In this document: one piece after another, positions 1 to 7,402 of the stretch
How positions within the stretch are numbered: the first letter of the stretch is position 1
Layout of the letters: each line of letters starts with the position of its first letter
Assembly: GCA_964502005.1 (NCBI GenBank)
Contig: CAZCUX010000007.1
Coordinates: 1 to 64,000 of the forward strand
DNA: 64,000 nt
From: CAJWOS01 sp964502005
GTDB taxonomy: Bacteria; Myxococcota_A; UBA796; UBA2385
Reading direction: 5' to 3'
Notes under the pieces: model-generated
The model's database searches: none
Told to the model about the DNA's origin: nothing
The model's input: only the letters and a program-made list of their open reading frames with translations
Translations under genes and position numbers: made by a program

Positions 1-2
1 CC

Positions 3-911
3 ATGCGATATATCGGCAAACTATACCGCCCGCCGTCCGAGGCCGACGCGTATATCCTCCAGGCCACCATCGGCTGTTCCTGGAACAACTGCACCTATTG
101 CGACATGTACCGCGACAAGCCGACGTTTCGCTTGCGTCCCCTCGATGAGGTGCGGCAAGACCTCGCGATGGCCGCCGCACAGTTTGGGAGACGGGTCGAG
201 AAGCTGTTTGTGGCCGACGGCAATGCGCTGTGTATGCCGATGGAGCACTGGCGCGTGATTTTGGACGACGCGCGTCGCTTGTTTCCGCGCTTGCGGCGGG
301 TGAGTTGTTATGCGATGGCGTCGGATGTGTTGGCGAAATCGGCCGAGGAGTTGAACGAGCTTCGAGGGAATGGCTTGACGTTGCTGTATATGGGGCCGGA
401 GTCGGGGGACGAAGTGACCATGCGCGAAATCGCGAAAGGCCCGCGCCCGCCAAATGTGTCCCGTGATGCGTCTTATTTGTTCGACCAACACGTCGCTGCG
501 GCGCATGCCGCACATCGGGCGGGATTGTCGATTTCGGCGATTTTCTTGCTCGGTGCGGGTGGCGTGGCGCGCTCGGTCGAACACGCCGAAGGCTCGGCGC
601 GCTTGGCAACGGCGATGGACCCAGCGTTTTTGGCGGCTCTGACCTTGACCGTTGTGCCGGGTACTCCGCTCGACCGCACCCGCGAACGGCGGGGTTGGGT
701 GTTGCCTTCGGTGGACGGCTTGTTGCAAGAGCTGCGCACTTTCGTTCACCTCGCGAAGCCGACCCGCGCCTTGTTCCGCACCAACCACGCGTCCAACTAC
801 CTGCCGCTCGGCGGTACGCTGCCCCACGATGGTCCGCGAATGGTCGCGATGATTGACGCTGCGTTGTCGGGTCAAGTTCGCCTCCGGCCGGAGCACCACC
901 GGGGACTCTGA
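3..911 (+). CDS. Radical SAM family protein, CX4CX2C variant
   Basis: A 302-residue protein with a radical SAM iron-sulfur motif near its start: GCSWNNCTYC with cysteines 25, 30 and 33. The spacing is CX4CX2C rather than the textbook CX3CX2C; I recall the same spacing in an uncharacterised family with GCSxNxCTFC motifs. Later segments (LYMGPESGDE near 130, FLLGAGGV near 182) fit the SAM-binding half of the barrel. No second cysteine cluster or B12 domain is visible, so the substrate is unknown. The first ATG lies two bases into the window, so an earlier start cannot be excluded, but MRYIGKLYRPPSEADAYILQ looks like a natural N-terminus. The gene stands alone; about 775 bases without a gene follow. 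Confidence 0.85.
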   Translation: MRYIGKLYRPPSEADAYILQATIGCSWNNCTYCDMYRDKPTFRLRPLDEVRQDLAMAAAQFGRRVEKLFVADGNALCMPMEHWRVILDDARRLFPRLRRVSCYAMASDVLAKSAEELNELRGNGLTLLYMGPESGDEVTMREIAKGPRPPNVSRDASYLFDQHVAAAHAAHRAGLSISAIFLLGAGGVARSVEHAEGSARLATAMDPAFLAALTLTVVPGTPLDRTRERRGWVLPSVDGLLQELRTFVHLAKPTRALFRTNHASNYLPLGGTLPHDGPRMVAMIDAALSGQVRLRPEHHRGL

Positions 912-1687
912 TTTCGGGGTTCGTCTGTTGATGCGTGTTTTGGGGAAATTTCAGAAACTTTTGTGTGGAAGCGATACAAGTTTTTGGGCCGAACGTTGAG
1001 GGGGTGACGGCCTGTCGGTCTCTTGTCGACGGCGTTCGTTTCTTTGCGCGGTCAGCCTGACCACCCATCCTGCCCTGTGCGGGAAAAGGCCAAGGGAGCG
1101 ACGGGCCGATTTGTCTCTGCTCTTTTCCGACTACTTCGATTGGCACTTCTGCTTCGCGTCGCAGCGAGGTCGTAGGTAGGGGCCGCGTTCAGGGAAGCGT
1201 GGCCGCAGGTCATTTTGGGGCCATATTCGCCCCGAGTGGTGATCTCCCTGCTTGCGGCGTCTTCGTTGGTGTTCGCGTAGCGATTGCCTGCGCGCGGGGT
1301 CCCTTCTGGTGGGACTCAGTGGCCACTTGATGGGGGGAGGGGTGTTGCAGCCCTGTTCCGGGGTCAGGTGGTTGCTCGGGTCCCACCTCTGCGCGTGTGC
1401 GGTCGGCGCCTGGCCGCAAGGGTGGGGCATTTGTAGGATTCTTGTCGGTTCGCGGGGTGATGGCGGGGCAGGTCGCGCCTTTGTGTGCTGTCGACGTTGG
1501 TGAGATTGCTCGTCAATGGCGTCGTTTGGAGTTGGTTGCGGCGCACCGTCGCGTGGTCTGTCCCGTATCGCATACCGGTGCGAAAAATACCAGATTGACA
1601 AGAGAGTTTGTGCAAGGCATTCCATACAGATAACAAATCCGCTGCCTTGTCTTGGCGTCTGATGTACGAAATTCGCACGCTTGAGTG
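912..1687. other. Long intergenic region, no convincing gene
   Basis: About 775 bases between the radical SAM gene and the histidine kinase. Short open frames exist on both strands but are Arg/Pro-rich with no recognisable motif. The stretch contains copy A of a dispersed imperfect repeat (1163-1236). A TTGACA box at 1595-1600 could be a -35 element, but no good -10 lies 16-18 bases downstream. No tRNA or known structured RNA was recognised. Confidence 0.5.
1163..1236. repeat. Dispersed imperfect repeat, copy A
   Basis: This segment aligns with 16032-16107 in the same orientation. Shared blocks in order are a TAGGGG-type G run, a GCG-TT-GGGAA block, GGCCGCA followed by GG-C, and a GGGGCC...GCCCCGA block that can fold as a small hairpin. 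Both copies are intergenic. The two differ by small gaps, as expected for a degenerate dispersed element. Its nature (MITE-like element, regulatory site or RNA) is unknown. Confidence 0.4.
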
Positions 1688-3412
1688 ATGTCGGTGATGA
1701 CCGGTACGCCCCTCCACCCCTCCGATTTGTCGGTATCCCCCGAAGAGTTGTTTCGACGGCGTTGGTTGGTGGATTATTCTCGTTTTATTGGTCCGCCTGC
1801 GTTGGTGTTGTCGGCATTGGTTTGTCACAAGGCTGGCTGGCCCGTTGTGGGTGTGCTTGCGATTGTCGCACATATCGGCTTCAATCTGGTCCATAGCGCA
1901 TGGGAATACCGCTATGACGCGACACTTTGGCGTTCTTGGATTCGGGGCACCAGCAACTTCATTACGTTGCTGACCTTTTTTGCCTCGGTCGGCGGCGTGT
2001 CTGGTGCGTGGGTATTGGTGATTCCTACCGTGTTTGGCGCGGTCGGCAGCCCTACGAAGAACCAGGCGCGCGGTTTGTTGGCCGCAAGTTTGGCGGGCTT
2101 TGCCTTGGGTTCCGTGGTGGCGGGTGTGGCGCCGATTACCGTGTTGACCGAATGGTTGGCATTGGCCGTTTCCGGGCTCGCAACAGAATACCTCTATCGC
2201 CCTACTATCGATGGTGCCGTTCGTGCCCACGACCGTGCTGCCAACCTTCAGTCGGTGAACGACGACCTTGCCCATGCGCTGGATGTTCGAAAGGTGTTCT
2301 TGGCAACCATGTCCCACGAAATCCGCACGCCCTTGAATGGGGTGTTGGGGATGGCTGCGTTGTTGGAGAGCACCCAGCTTTCGCAAGAACAACGCAAGAT
2401 GGTGGAAGTGATTCGTGCCTCGGGTAGCGGCCTTTTGCAAGTAATCAACGACATCCTTGATATTTCCAAGTTAGAAGCGGGACGTATGGACGTGGAGCGA
2501 GTGCCCACCGATGTCGTCTCTATCGTTGAGCAGGTCATCGCCCTATTGCGCCACGGCGACGTCAATCCCGCCGTCGCGTTTCGTGTCTTGTCCGAAGGTG
2601 TGCCACGAAGCCTTGCGTTGGACCCTACCCGCATTCGGCAAGTGTTGCTCAATCTGATTGGAAATGCGTACAAGTTTACGTCCCGCGGCCACATCGAAGT
2701 TCGCATACAATGGCAGGACGATACGTTGTCGATTTCCGTCTCCGATACGGGAATTGGTATGTCCGAAGACACCCTCGACCGCCTGTTCCAGCCGTTTTCC
2801 CAGGCGGATTCGGCCACCGTGCGTCGGTTTGGCGGCACTGGCCTTGGCTTGTCAATCTGCAAACGCCTCGTGGAGCTCATGGGGGGGACGATTTCCGCCG
2901 AGAGCACCATCGGGCAAGGGTCCGTCTTTCATTTCACAGTGCGCGCCAACGTCGTCGCGCGGGTCATGGAGGCAAAGGTCGACACCGATGTGCCGGTTTC
3001 GGTCAAGGTACTGGTGGTTGACGACCACCCCGTCAATCGAACGGTCGCCGCCAAAATGCTCGAACGCCTGGGACACTCTGCGTCCGAACTCGACTCCGGG
3101 GTTGCTGCCCTTGCGTATATGGAAAATGGCGGCAGCCCGCAGGTTGTGTTGATGGACTGTCAAATGCCGGAAATGGACGGATTGGAAACTTGCCGTCGGC
3201 TGCGCGCGCGAGGGTGGCGCTTGCCCATCATCGCGATGACCGCAGGTGTCACGACCGAAGAACGGGATGCGTGCCGCGCCGCCGGCATGGACGATGTGTT
3301 GGCAAAGCCCGTGACCTTCGACTCCCTCCGCGTGTGTGTACAAGAGTGGGCAACGCGCAGCTGGTCCGAGGCCGCCGATGGTGTCGGCGTGACGGTGCAA
3401 CCGACGCCGTGA
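1688..3412 (+). CDS. Hybrid sensor histidine kinase with C-terminal receiver domain
   Basis: A 574-residue membrane histidine kinase. Residues about 30-180 form several hydrophobic segments without a large periplasmic loop, so sensing is probably within the membrane. The HisKA box MSHEIRTPLNG follows with the phospho-accepting His at about 210, then the HATPase N box (NLIGNAYKF), G1 (DTGIGM) and G2 (GGTGLGLSI). The receiver domain has the acidic pair VVDDHP, phospho-acceptor Asp about 490 in LMDCQMPEMDG, and the Lys in LAKPV. No output domain follows, so the phosphate presumably passes to a separate Hpt or response regulator not seen here. A GTG at 1685 or an ATG at 1697 are alternative starts; no clear ribosome site decides. 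Confidence 0.9.
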   Translation: MSVMTGTPLHPSDLSVSPEELFRRRWLVDYSRFIGPPALVLSALVCHKAGWPVVGVLAIVAHIGFNLVHSAWEYRYDATLWRSWIRGTSNFITLLTFFASVGGVSGAWVLVIPTVFGAVGSPTKNQARGLLAASLAGFALGSVVAGVAPITVLTEWLALAVSGLATEYLYRPTIDGAVRAHDRAANLQSVNDDLAHALDVRKVFLATMSHEIRTPLNGVLGMAALLESTQLSQEQRKMVEVIRASGSGLLQVINDILDISKLEAGRMDVERVPTDVVSIVEQVIALLRHGDVNPAVAFRVLSEGVPRSLALDPTRIRQVLLNLIGNAYKFTSRGHIEVRIQWQDDTLSISVSDTGIGMSEDTLDRLFQPFSQADSATVRRFGGTGLGLSICKRLVELMGGTISAESTIGQGSVFHFTVRANVVARVMEAKVDTDVPVSVKVLVVDDHPVNRTVAAKMLERLGHSASELDSGVAALAYMENGGSPQVVLMDCQMPEMDGLETCRRLRARGWRLPIIAMTAGVTTEERDACRAAGMDDVLAKPVTFDSLRVCVQEWATRSWSEAADGVGVTVQPTP

Positions 3413-3480
3413 CGTTTCTTGACAGCATGTTGGCCGTGGGTCGGTCGAAAGTGTGTGTATACCGCATTCGCGAGGTCTTT

Positions 3481-3726
3481 ATGTCTGTTTGGTTCAGCAG
3501 CTTTTTGTGGGTATGGATGACTGCGCAAGCCGGCCAGGGGCGCACCAAGCTCGCGGTTTGCCATGTTCCCCCCGGCAATCCATCCGCGGCGCACACGATT
3601 TGGGTGGGAGAACGAGCACTGCGGGCGCATTTGGACCATGGCGACCAACAAGGCGAATGCAGTCCCGACACCACGCTCCAGTCCTCAACCCCCACCCGGT
3701 CCAAGCGCGGTCGCGGCGGCAGGTGA
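3481..3726 (+). CDS. Small secreted protein with CHVPPGNP motif
   Basis: An 81-residue protein with a short hydrophobic signal-like start (MSVWFSSFLWVWMTAQAG) and then VCHVPPGNPSAAHTIWVGE, with a later HLDHGDQQGEC. The pattern CHVPPGN...AHTI...AHL-HGD...C recurs in secreted proteins of many environmental bacteria, often as a small module with two conserved Cys and several His; its function is not known to me. The paired Cys and His could bind metal or form a disulfide. The Arg-rich C-terminus (SKRGRGGR) is not conserved in such modules. It lies 68 bases after the histidine kinase on the same strand. Confidence 0.7.
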   Translation: MSVWFSSFLWVWMTAQAGQGRTKLAVCHVPPGNPSAAHTIWVGERALRAHLDHGDQQGECSPDTTLQSSTPTRSKRGRGGR

Positions 3727-3875
3727 GGGAGTCTGGGCGCGTACGCGTTGTTTTCGCGCGCGTTCCACTTGCAAGGAGATGTCACCGACAGATTGGCGAT
3801 AGGTGACAGGCGCGAATTGGTGGATACAGTTGTAGCGAAATCATCGTGTAGAATCCCCTTGGGTTGGAGCCTTTC

Positions 3876-4643
3876 ATGGACAATCTCGCTGCTATTTCTG
3901 GTGCAACTTCTCTACGCACTATTACTAGCTCCTCCGCTACAAGCAACAGTGCCGCGTCCAAGACTGCCGCTGCGGCCGACACCTCGTCCACTGCGATTGT
4001 GGATGTGGTCACCATTAGCCCCGAAGCCCGCGCAGCCAAAGCAGGCGGCCAGCCATTGTTTGCGGTCGAAGGCGCCACACGCGTCCCCGGCGGCGGCACC
4101 ACCGATGTCCCCACCTCCGACAAAAAGAAGGTGGACGGCCCGGGTCGTTCCGAAGAAGCCGCCAAAGCCCAAACCACGCGCGGCAAGATGCAGATGGGGA
4201 GTCACATCGAGCGGACCTTGAAGCACGACTCCACCCTTTCTGACCGCATCGACAATCGCGTGAAGACCGAGGCCAACGAAAAGAGCCAACAGCAGGCGAA
4301 GACCGTCGACCGCACCGGCCGCCAAGAGCAGGATGTCAAGGCGCGCACCAGAGACCGTATGGGCCAGATGGAGGAGCAGGAAAAGGCGGGCATTCCCGTG
4401 TCGCCCACGCTGTCCGATGGGCTGCTCAATAGAATGGTCATCGAAAAGACGCACAAAGGCGGCCAAGTGGACCGTTTTGACACGCAAGAATCGGCCAACA
4501 AGGCCCGCGGCGCCGATGCCTCCACCCGCTTGTCCGACCGCACTTCCGCGCAGATCGAGCAAGCATCGGAAGTGGGCGAGCTTCGAATCGGTCGCAGTGA
4601 GCAGCGCGCGAAGCAGAAGGCTGCGGAACCGACCAAGGCATGA
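3876..4643 (+). CDS. Hydrophilic repeat-rich protein coupled to ATP-grasp gene
   Basis: A 255-residue soluble protein with no signal peptide or membrane segment. The first 60 residues are Ala/Ser/Thr-rich and end in VVTISPEARAA; the rest is rich in Lys, Arg, Glu, Gln, Asp, Ser and Thr and predicted helical. It contains a degenerate internal repeat: LSD at residues about 121, 179 and 219, and VDR at about 144 and 198, giving units of roughly 55 residues. Its last codons overlap the start of the ATP-grasp gene (ATGA, 4640-4643), so the two are translationally coupled. The start is ATG 3876; an in-frame TTG at 3864 is possible. A TAGAAT box at 3849-3854 may be the -10. No family is recognised; it may be the ATP-grasp substrate (inference). 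Confidence 0.75.
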   Translation: MDNLAAISGATSLRTITSSSATSNSAASKTAAAADTSSTAIVDVVTISPEARAAKAGGQPLFAVEGATRVPGGGTTDVPTSDKKKVDGPGRSEEAAKAQTTRGKMQMGSHIERTLKHDSTLSDRIDNRVKTEANEKSQQQAKTVDRTGRQEQDVKARTRDRMGQMEEQEKAGIPVSPTLSDGLLNRMVIEKTHKGGQVDRFDTQESANKARGADASTRLSDRTSAQIEQASEVGELRIGRSEQRAKQKAAEPTKA

Positions 4644-5632
4644 GTGTGCCGGTCGTATTGGTCGTGTGGTCGTCGCACATTCGGGATGCGGCGATTGCGC
4701 GCGTCACAGCCGCGCTGCAACAGCGAGGGTGTCGGGTCGTCGCGCTCGACTCGGCAAAGATGCCCCTTGGGTGCGACCTTTCGCTGTCTCCGGACGGCGG
4801 CGTGCTGCAAACCGAAGGCCTACGGGTCGACTTGGCCACGGTGGATGCGGTTTGGCTGCGGCACACCCACGTCGCGGCTGGCATCTGGCACTTGCTCGAC
4901 CCCCACTACGCGGTCCCGATTCGCGACCAAACCACCACCCATTTGTGGGATGTGCTCGGCTGCGTACCCCACGCACGCGTGGTGGACCCCCTCCATCGCC
5001 TCCGCTCGGTCCCAGGGCCCGTCGGTATGCTGCGCTTGGCCCGTGCCGCTGGCCTCGCGATTCCCCGCACGCTCGTGTCGAATGACCCCACCGAGGTCGC
5101 GCAGTTTTTGGACAGCGTCGGGGGGGCGTGTATCAAAAAGATGCTCGATTCGTCGGCAAGCAAGGTCCCCCGTCCCGATGGAGAGGACTACTTGCCGACC
5201 CTCCGCGTCACGCCCGCCGACCGCGCGCAGCTCGACCGTGTCGCGTTGTGCCCCATGGTGTTCCAAGAGGAGGTCGAAAAAGACGTAGAGCTGCGGGTCA
5301 CCGTCGTCGGCGACCGCCTCTTTACCGGTGCCGTCCGCCCCGGAAACACCGTCGACTGGCGGCAGCACCCCGAGCTGGTGGGCGCGTTTCAGCCCTGGTC
5401 GCTCGACCCCTCCGTCGCGGAGAGCATCGGGCGCTTGATGGATATGCTGGGCCTAGAAACAGGCACCGTCGACATCATCGTGCGTCCCAATGGTGAGCAC
5501 GTCTTCTTGGAGGTCAACACGATTTCGTTTTTCGACTTCTTGGAGGACGCCACCCACCTGCCGATTTCCGAGGCGGTCGCCGATTTGTTGGCGGGGGCCA
5601 GTCCGGGTCGCCTTGCAGTCGCAAACACTTGA
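4640..5632 (+). CDS. ATP-grasp ligase, graspetide-synthetase (MvdD/RimK)-like
   Basis: A 330-residue ATP-grasp enzyme. The N-terminal part follows the pre-ATP-grasp layout of microviridin-type ligases, including VWLRHTHVAAG and RLARAAGLAIPRTLVSNDP. The central domain has the nucleotide-binding lysine region (GACIKKMLDSSASK), the MVFQEEVEKDVELRV stretch, and near the C-terminus the metal-binding VFLEVNTISFF followed by LPISEAVADLL, the usual ending of this group. Such enzymes form amide or ester bonds between side chains of a ribosomal peptide using ATP. No leader-bearing short peptide is visible; the only coupled gene is the 255-residue repeat protein upstream. The 3' end faces phaR with 12 bases between stops. 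Confidence 0.8.
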   Translation: MSVPVVLVVWSSHIRDAAIARVTAALQQRGCRVVALDSAKMPLGCDLSLSPDGGVLQTEGLRVDLATVDAVWLRHTHVAAGIWHLLDPHYAVPIRDQTTTHLWDVLGCVPHARVVDPLHRLRSVPGPVGMLRLARAAGLAIPRTLVSNDPTEVAQFLDSVGGACIKKMLDSSASKVPRPDGEDYLPTLRVTPADRAQLDRVALCPMVFQEEVEKDVELRVTVVGDRLFTGAVRPGNTVDWRQHPELVGAFQPWSLDPSVAESIGRLMDMLGLETGTVDIIVRPNGEHVFLEVNTISFFDFLEDATHLPISEAVADLLAGASPGRLAVANT

Positions 5633-5644
5633 CCTTCCCGTTTT

Positions 5645-6154
5645 TTAGGCTTCGCCGCGCTTGAGGCGGGCTTCGAGGTCGGCCAAGCGGCTTCGAAGTG
5701 CGTCGAGCTCGGGGTCGGCAGCGGGGCGCTCGGGCGTAGGGGGCGCAGCTTCGTCCTCTTCCGCAGGTGGTGGCGCGGCGGTGCCGGGTGCGGGGCGCTG
5801 GGTCGCGTTGCGGGGGCGCATCCACTCGAATTGCCGCTCAAATCGCATCACTTGTGCGTCGAGCAGCTCCAAGCCCGCGGCCATCTGCTTGAGGCCCATG
5901 CGGTGGTAGGGCGAGTCGCCGCCATAGCGGATGATGCGATGCAGCAATCCCAAAGGAAAGAGGTCGATACCGCCCTGAAGTTCGAGCACGACCTGCAGGA
6001 GAACGGAACGGGTGAGGTCTTCGCCCGTGCGCGCATCCAGGATCTGCACCTCTTCGCCGTCACGAATGAGAGTGGCCAGCTCATCGAGGTTGACGTAGGT
6101 GCTAGAGGAGGTGTCGTACAAGCGACGGTTGCTGTACTTTTTGATGACGCGCAT
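5645..6154 (-). CDS. phaR: Polyhydroxyalkanoate synthesis repressor PhaR
   Basis: A 169-residue protein whose N-terminus MRVIKKYSNRRLYDTSSSTY is the signature of the PHB/PHA accumulation regulator DNA-binding domain, followed by the YVNLDELATLIRDGE and RSVLLQVVLELQGG segments of the PHB_acc domain. The C-terminal third is Pro/Ala/Glu-rich and ends in a short coiled-coil stretch (LDALRSRLADLEARLKRG). PhaR proteins sense PHA granules and repress phasin genes. The start is placed at the Met of the family signature although the frame is open further upstream. It is divergent from a phasin-like gene, and the spacer holds a paired CTGC-N3-GCAG-like site (6205-6242) suited to autoregulation. Confidence 0.92.
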   Translation of the reverse strand: MRVIKKYSNRRLYDTSSSTYVNLDELATLIRDGEEVQILDARTGEDLTRSVLLQVVLELQGGIDLFPLGLLHRIIRYGGDSPYHRMGLKQMAAGLELLDAQVMRFERQFEWMRPRNATQRPAPGTAAPPPAEEDEAAPPTPERPAADPELDALRSRLADLEARLKRGEA

Positions 6155-6204
6155 CGACTCGATCGGGGCAGCAGGTTGGGGTGAGTCCGATAGCGCGTCG
6201 GCCC

Positions 6205-6242
6205 ATGCTGCACCGCAAAATTTGTTTGCCGCATTGCAGCAT
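6205..6242. promoter_or_regulatory. Probable PhaR operator between phaR and phasin gene
   Basis: Perfect 8-base inverted arms ATGCTGCA (6205-6212) and TGCAGCAT (6235-6242) flank the spacer. Each arm is part of a near match to the CTGC-N3/4-GCAG sequence reported for PhaR in Paracoccus and Rhodobacter: CTGCACCGCAA at 6208-6218 and CCGCATTGCAG at 6229-6239, one mismatch each. Lying between divergent phaR and phasin-like genes, it could control both. Confidence 0.6.
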
Positions 6243-6352
6243 TCAGGGTACATCGATGGCGTCTGGATGGAGTGGTGTGGCCCCAATCCGGTCGTGTGCA
6301 ATGCTGCGTCCATCCGTCTTTTTTCATCACGCGCCCCCCCGCGAGGTTTCCG

Positions 6353-6643
6353 ATGTTCAACTTCTTCAACGCCGAATCCTTCTCCCAGCCCTTCGCTTCG
6401 ATGCCGTCTTTCGATGCCAACAGCGTTCGCCAGTCCTCCTATGACCAAGGCATGAAGATGCTCGAAATGCAGCGGAAGATGGTCGATGCGCAGATGAAGC
6501 AGGCCGAAGCCATGACCGAAATGAGCCGCAAGCAGATGGACGCGATGGTGCGATTGCAAGCGGAGTCGTTCCAGCAGGGCGTCACCGCGATGATGGACGC
6601 CCAGGCTGCCGCCCTGGCTTGGATGAAGCCCGTTTCGGCCTGA
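6353..6643 (+). CDS. Phasin-like PHA granule-associated protein
   Basis: A 96-residue protein starting MFNFFNAESFSQPF and continuing as a Met/Gln/Ala-rich amphipathic helix (MKMLEMQRKMVDAQMKQAEA), ending in AAALAWMKPVSA. Small size, helical amphipathic composition and position beside phaR, phaE and phaC fit a phasin, which coats PHA granules and displaces PhaR. Sequence identity to classical PhaP cannot be judged by eye. The ATG at 6353 is preceded by a purine stretch (GCGAGG). It is followed after 125 bases by phaE on the same strand. Confidence 0.7.
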   Translation: MFNFFNAESFSQPFASMPSFDANSVRQSSYDQGMKMLEMQRKMVDAQMKQAEAMTEMSRKQMDAMVRLQAESFQQGVTAMMDAQAAALAWMKPVSA

Positions 6644-6768
6644 ATGAATGGCGGTTCAGTGGCTACATTGCCCTCTGCACCTCCTGTCCACGGTCCTTTT
6701 TGCCGAACCGCGGCGCGAAGGTCCCAGCCGCCGTAGACGCCGTTCCCCACGTCGTACTGGAGCAGCCG

Positions 6769-7323
6769 ATGTCTTCCAACTCCACTGAAAATGAGAACAC
6801 CGGGTCTGCGCCCGATGGAATGCCCGATTTTGAGGCATTCTCGAAGATGTCTGCGGACCTGTACCGGCAGTGGGAACAAAGCGTGTCGCAATGGTGGGAC
6901 CAAGTCGTAGAGTCGCCCGCGTTTTTGGACGGCGCCGGCAAGTCGATGGCAGGTCTCTCGCAAATGCGCGCGAAGTACGAGAGCCAAGTTGACGACAACC
7001 TCGCGCGGATGCACCTTCCGTCCCGGGGCGACATCACCCGCTTGGCCCGTATTGCGAATCTGCTCGAACGGCGTTTGCTCGATGTCGAAGACAACCTGCT
7101 GGCGATGAAAGACGAGCTTGCACGCCGCGATGAGCGCGCCGCTCGTATCGAAGCCGAGCTGGTGCAGGCGCGGATTGAAGCCGTCGAAGCGCGAATCGAG
7201 CAGCGGCAGCGCTTGGATGCGCTGCAGGCTCGCTTGGATGCCTTAGAGGCAGCGCCGGCGAGCAAGGCGCGTCCGACTCCCTCGCGAAAGTCTTCTGCTT
7301 CCAAAGCCAGCCCAACGGAATAA
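6769..7323 (+). CDS. phaE: PHA synthase subunit PhaE-like protein
   Basis: A 184-residue acidic, helical protein with two Trp-rich helices near the start (LYRQWEQSVSQWWDQVVESP), a middle LARMHLPSRGDITRLARI segment and a long C-terminal coiled coil of Ala/Arg/Glu/Leu ending in a Ser/Lys-rich tail. PhaE is the non-catalytic partner of class III PhaC; the PSRxDI...LxRRLxxVED pattern is what I expect in the conserved part of PhaE/PhaR-type subunits. At 184 residues it is shorter than Allochromatium PhaE (about 360). The start at ATG 6769 (MSSNSTENE) is chosen because the extension upstream is not protein-like. phaC begins 79 bases downstream. Confidence 0.75.
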   Translation: MSSNSTENENTGSAPDGMPDFEAFSKMSADLYRQWEQSVSQWWDQVVESPAFLDGAGKSMAGLSQMRAKYESQVDDNLARMHLPSRGDITRLARIANLLERRLLDVEDNLLAMKDELARRDERAARIEAELVQARIEAVEARIEQRQRLDALQARLDALEAAPASKARPTPSRKSSASKASPTE

Positions 7324-7402
7324 GATACCGCAGGTCCGCCGCTTGGGGTCGCACCTGGGGGGCTCTCGGCCCACTGTTTACCCCGTGCGGGGGAGGCAAC
7401 AC

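Noticed and set aside
1595..1600. TTGACA box as histidine kinase promoter
   Set aside because: No acceptable -10 at 16-18 bases; the nearest AT-rich hexamers are too far.
1131..1625. 164-codon minus-strand frame in the 912-1687 gap
   Set aside because: Arg/Pro/Gln-rich composition, no family, no ribosome site, and it crosses the dispersed repeat.
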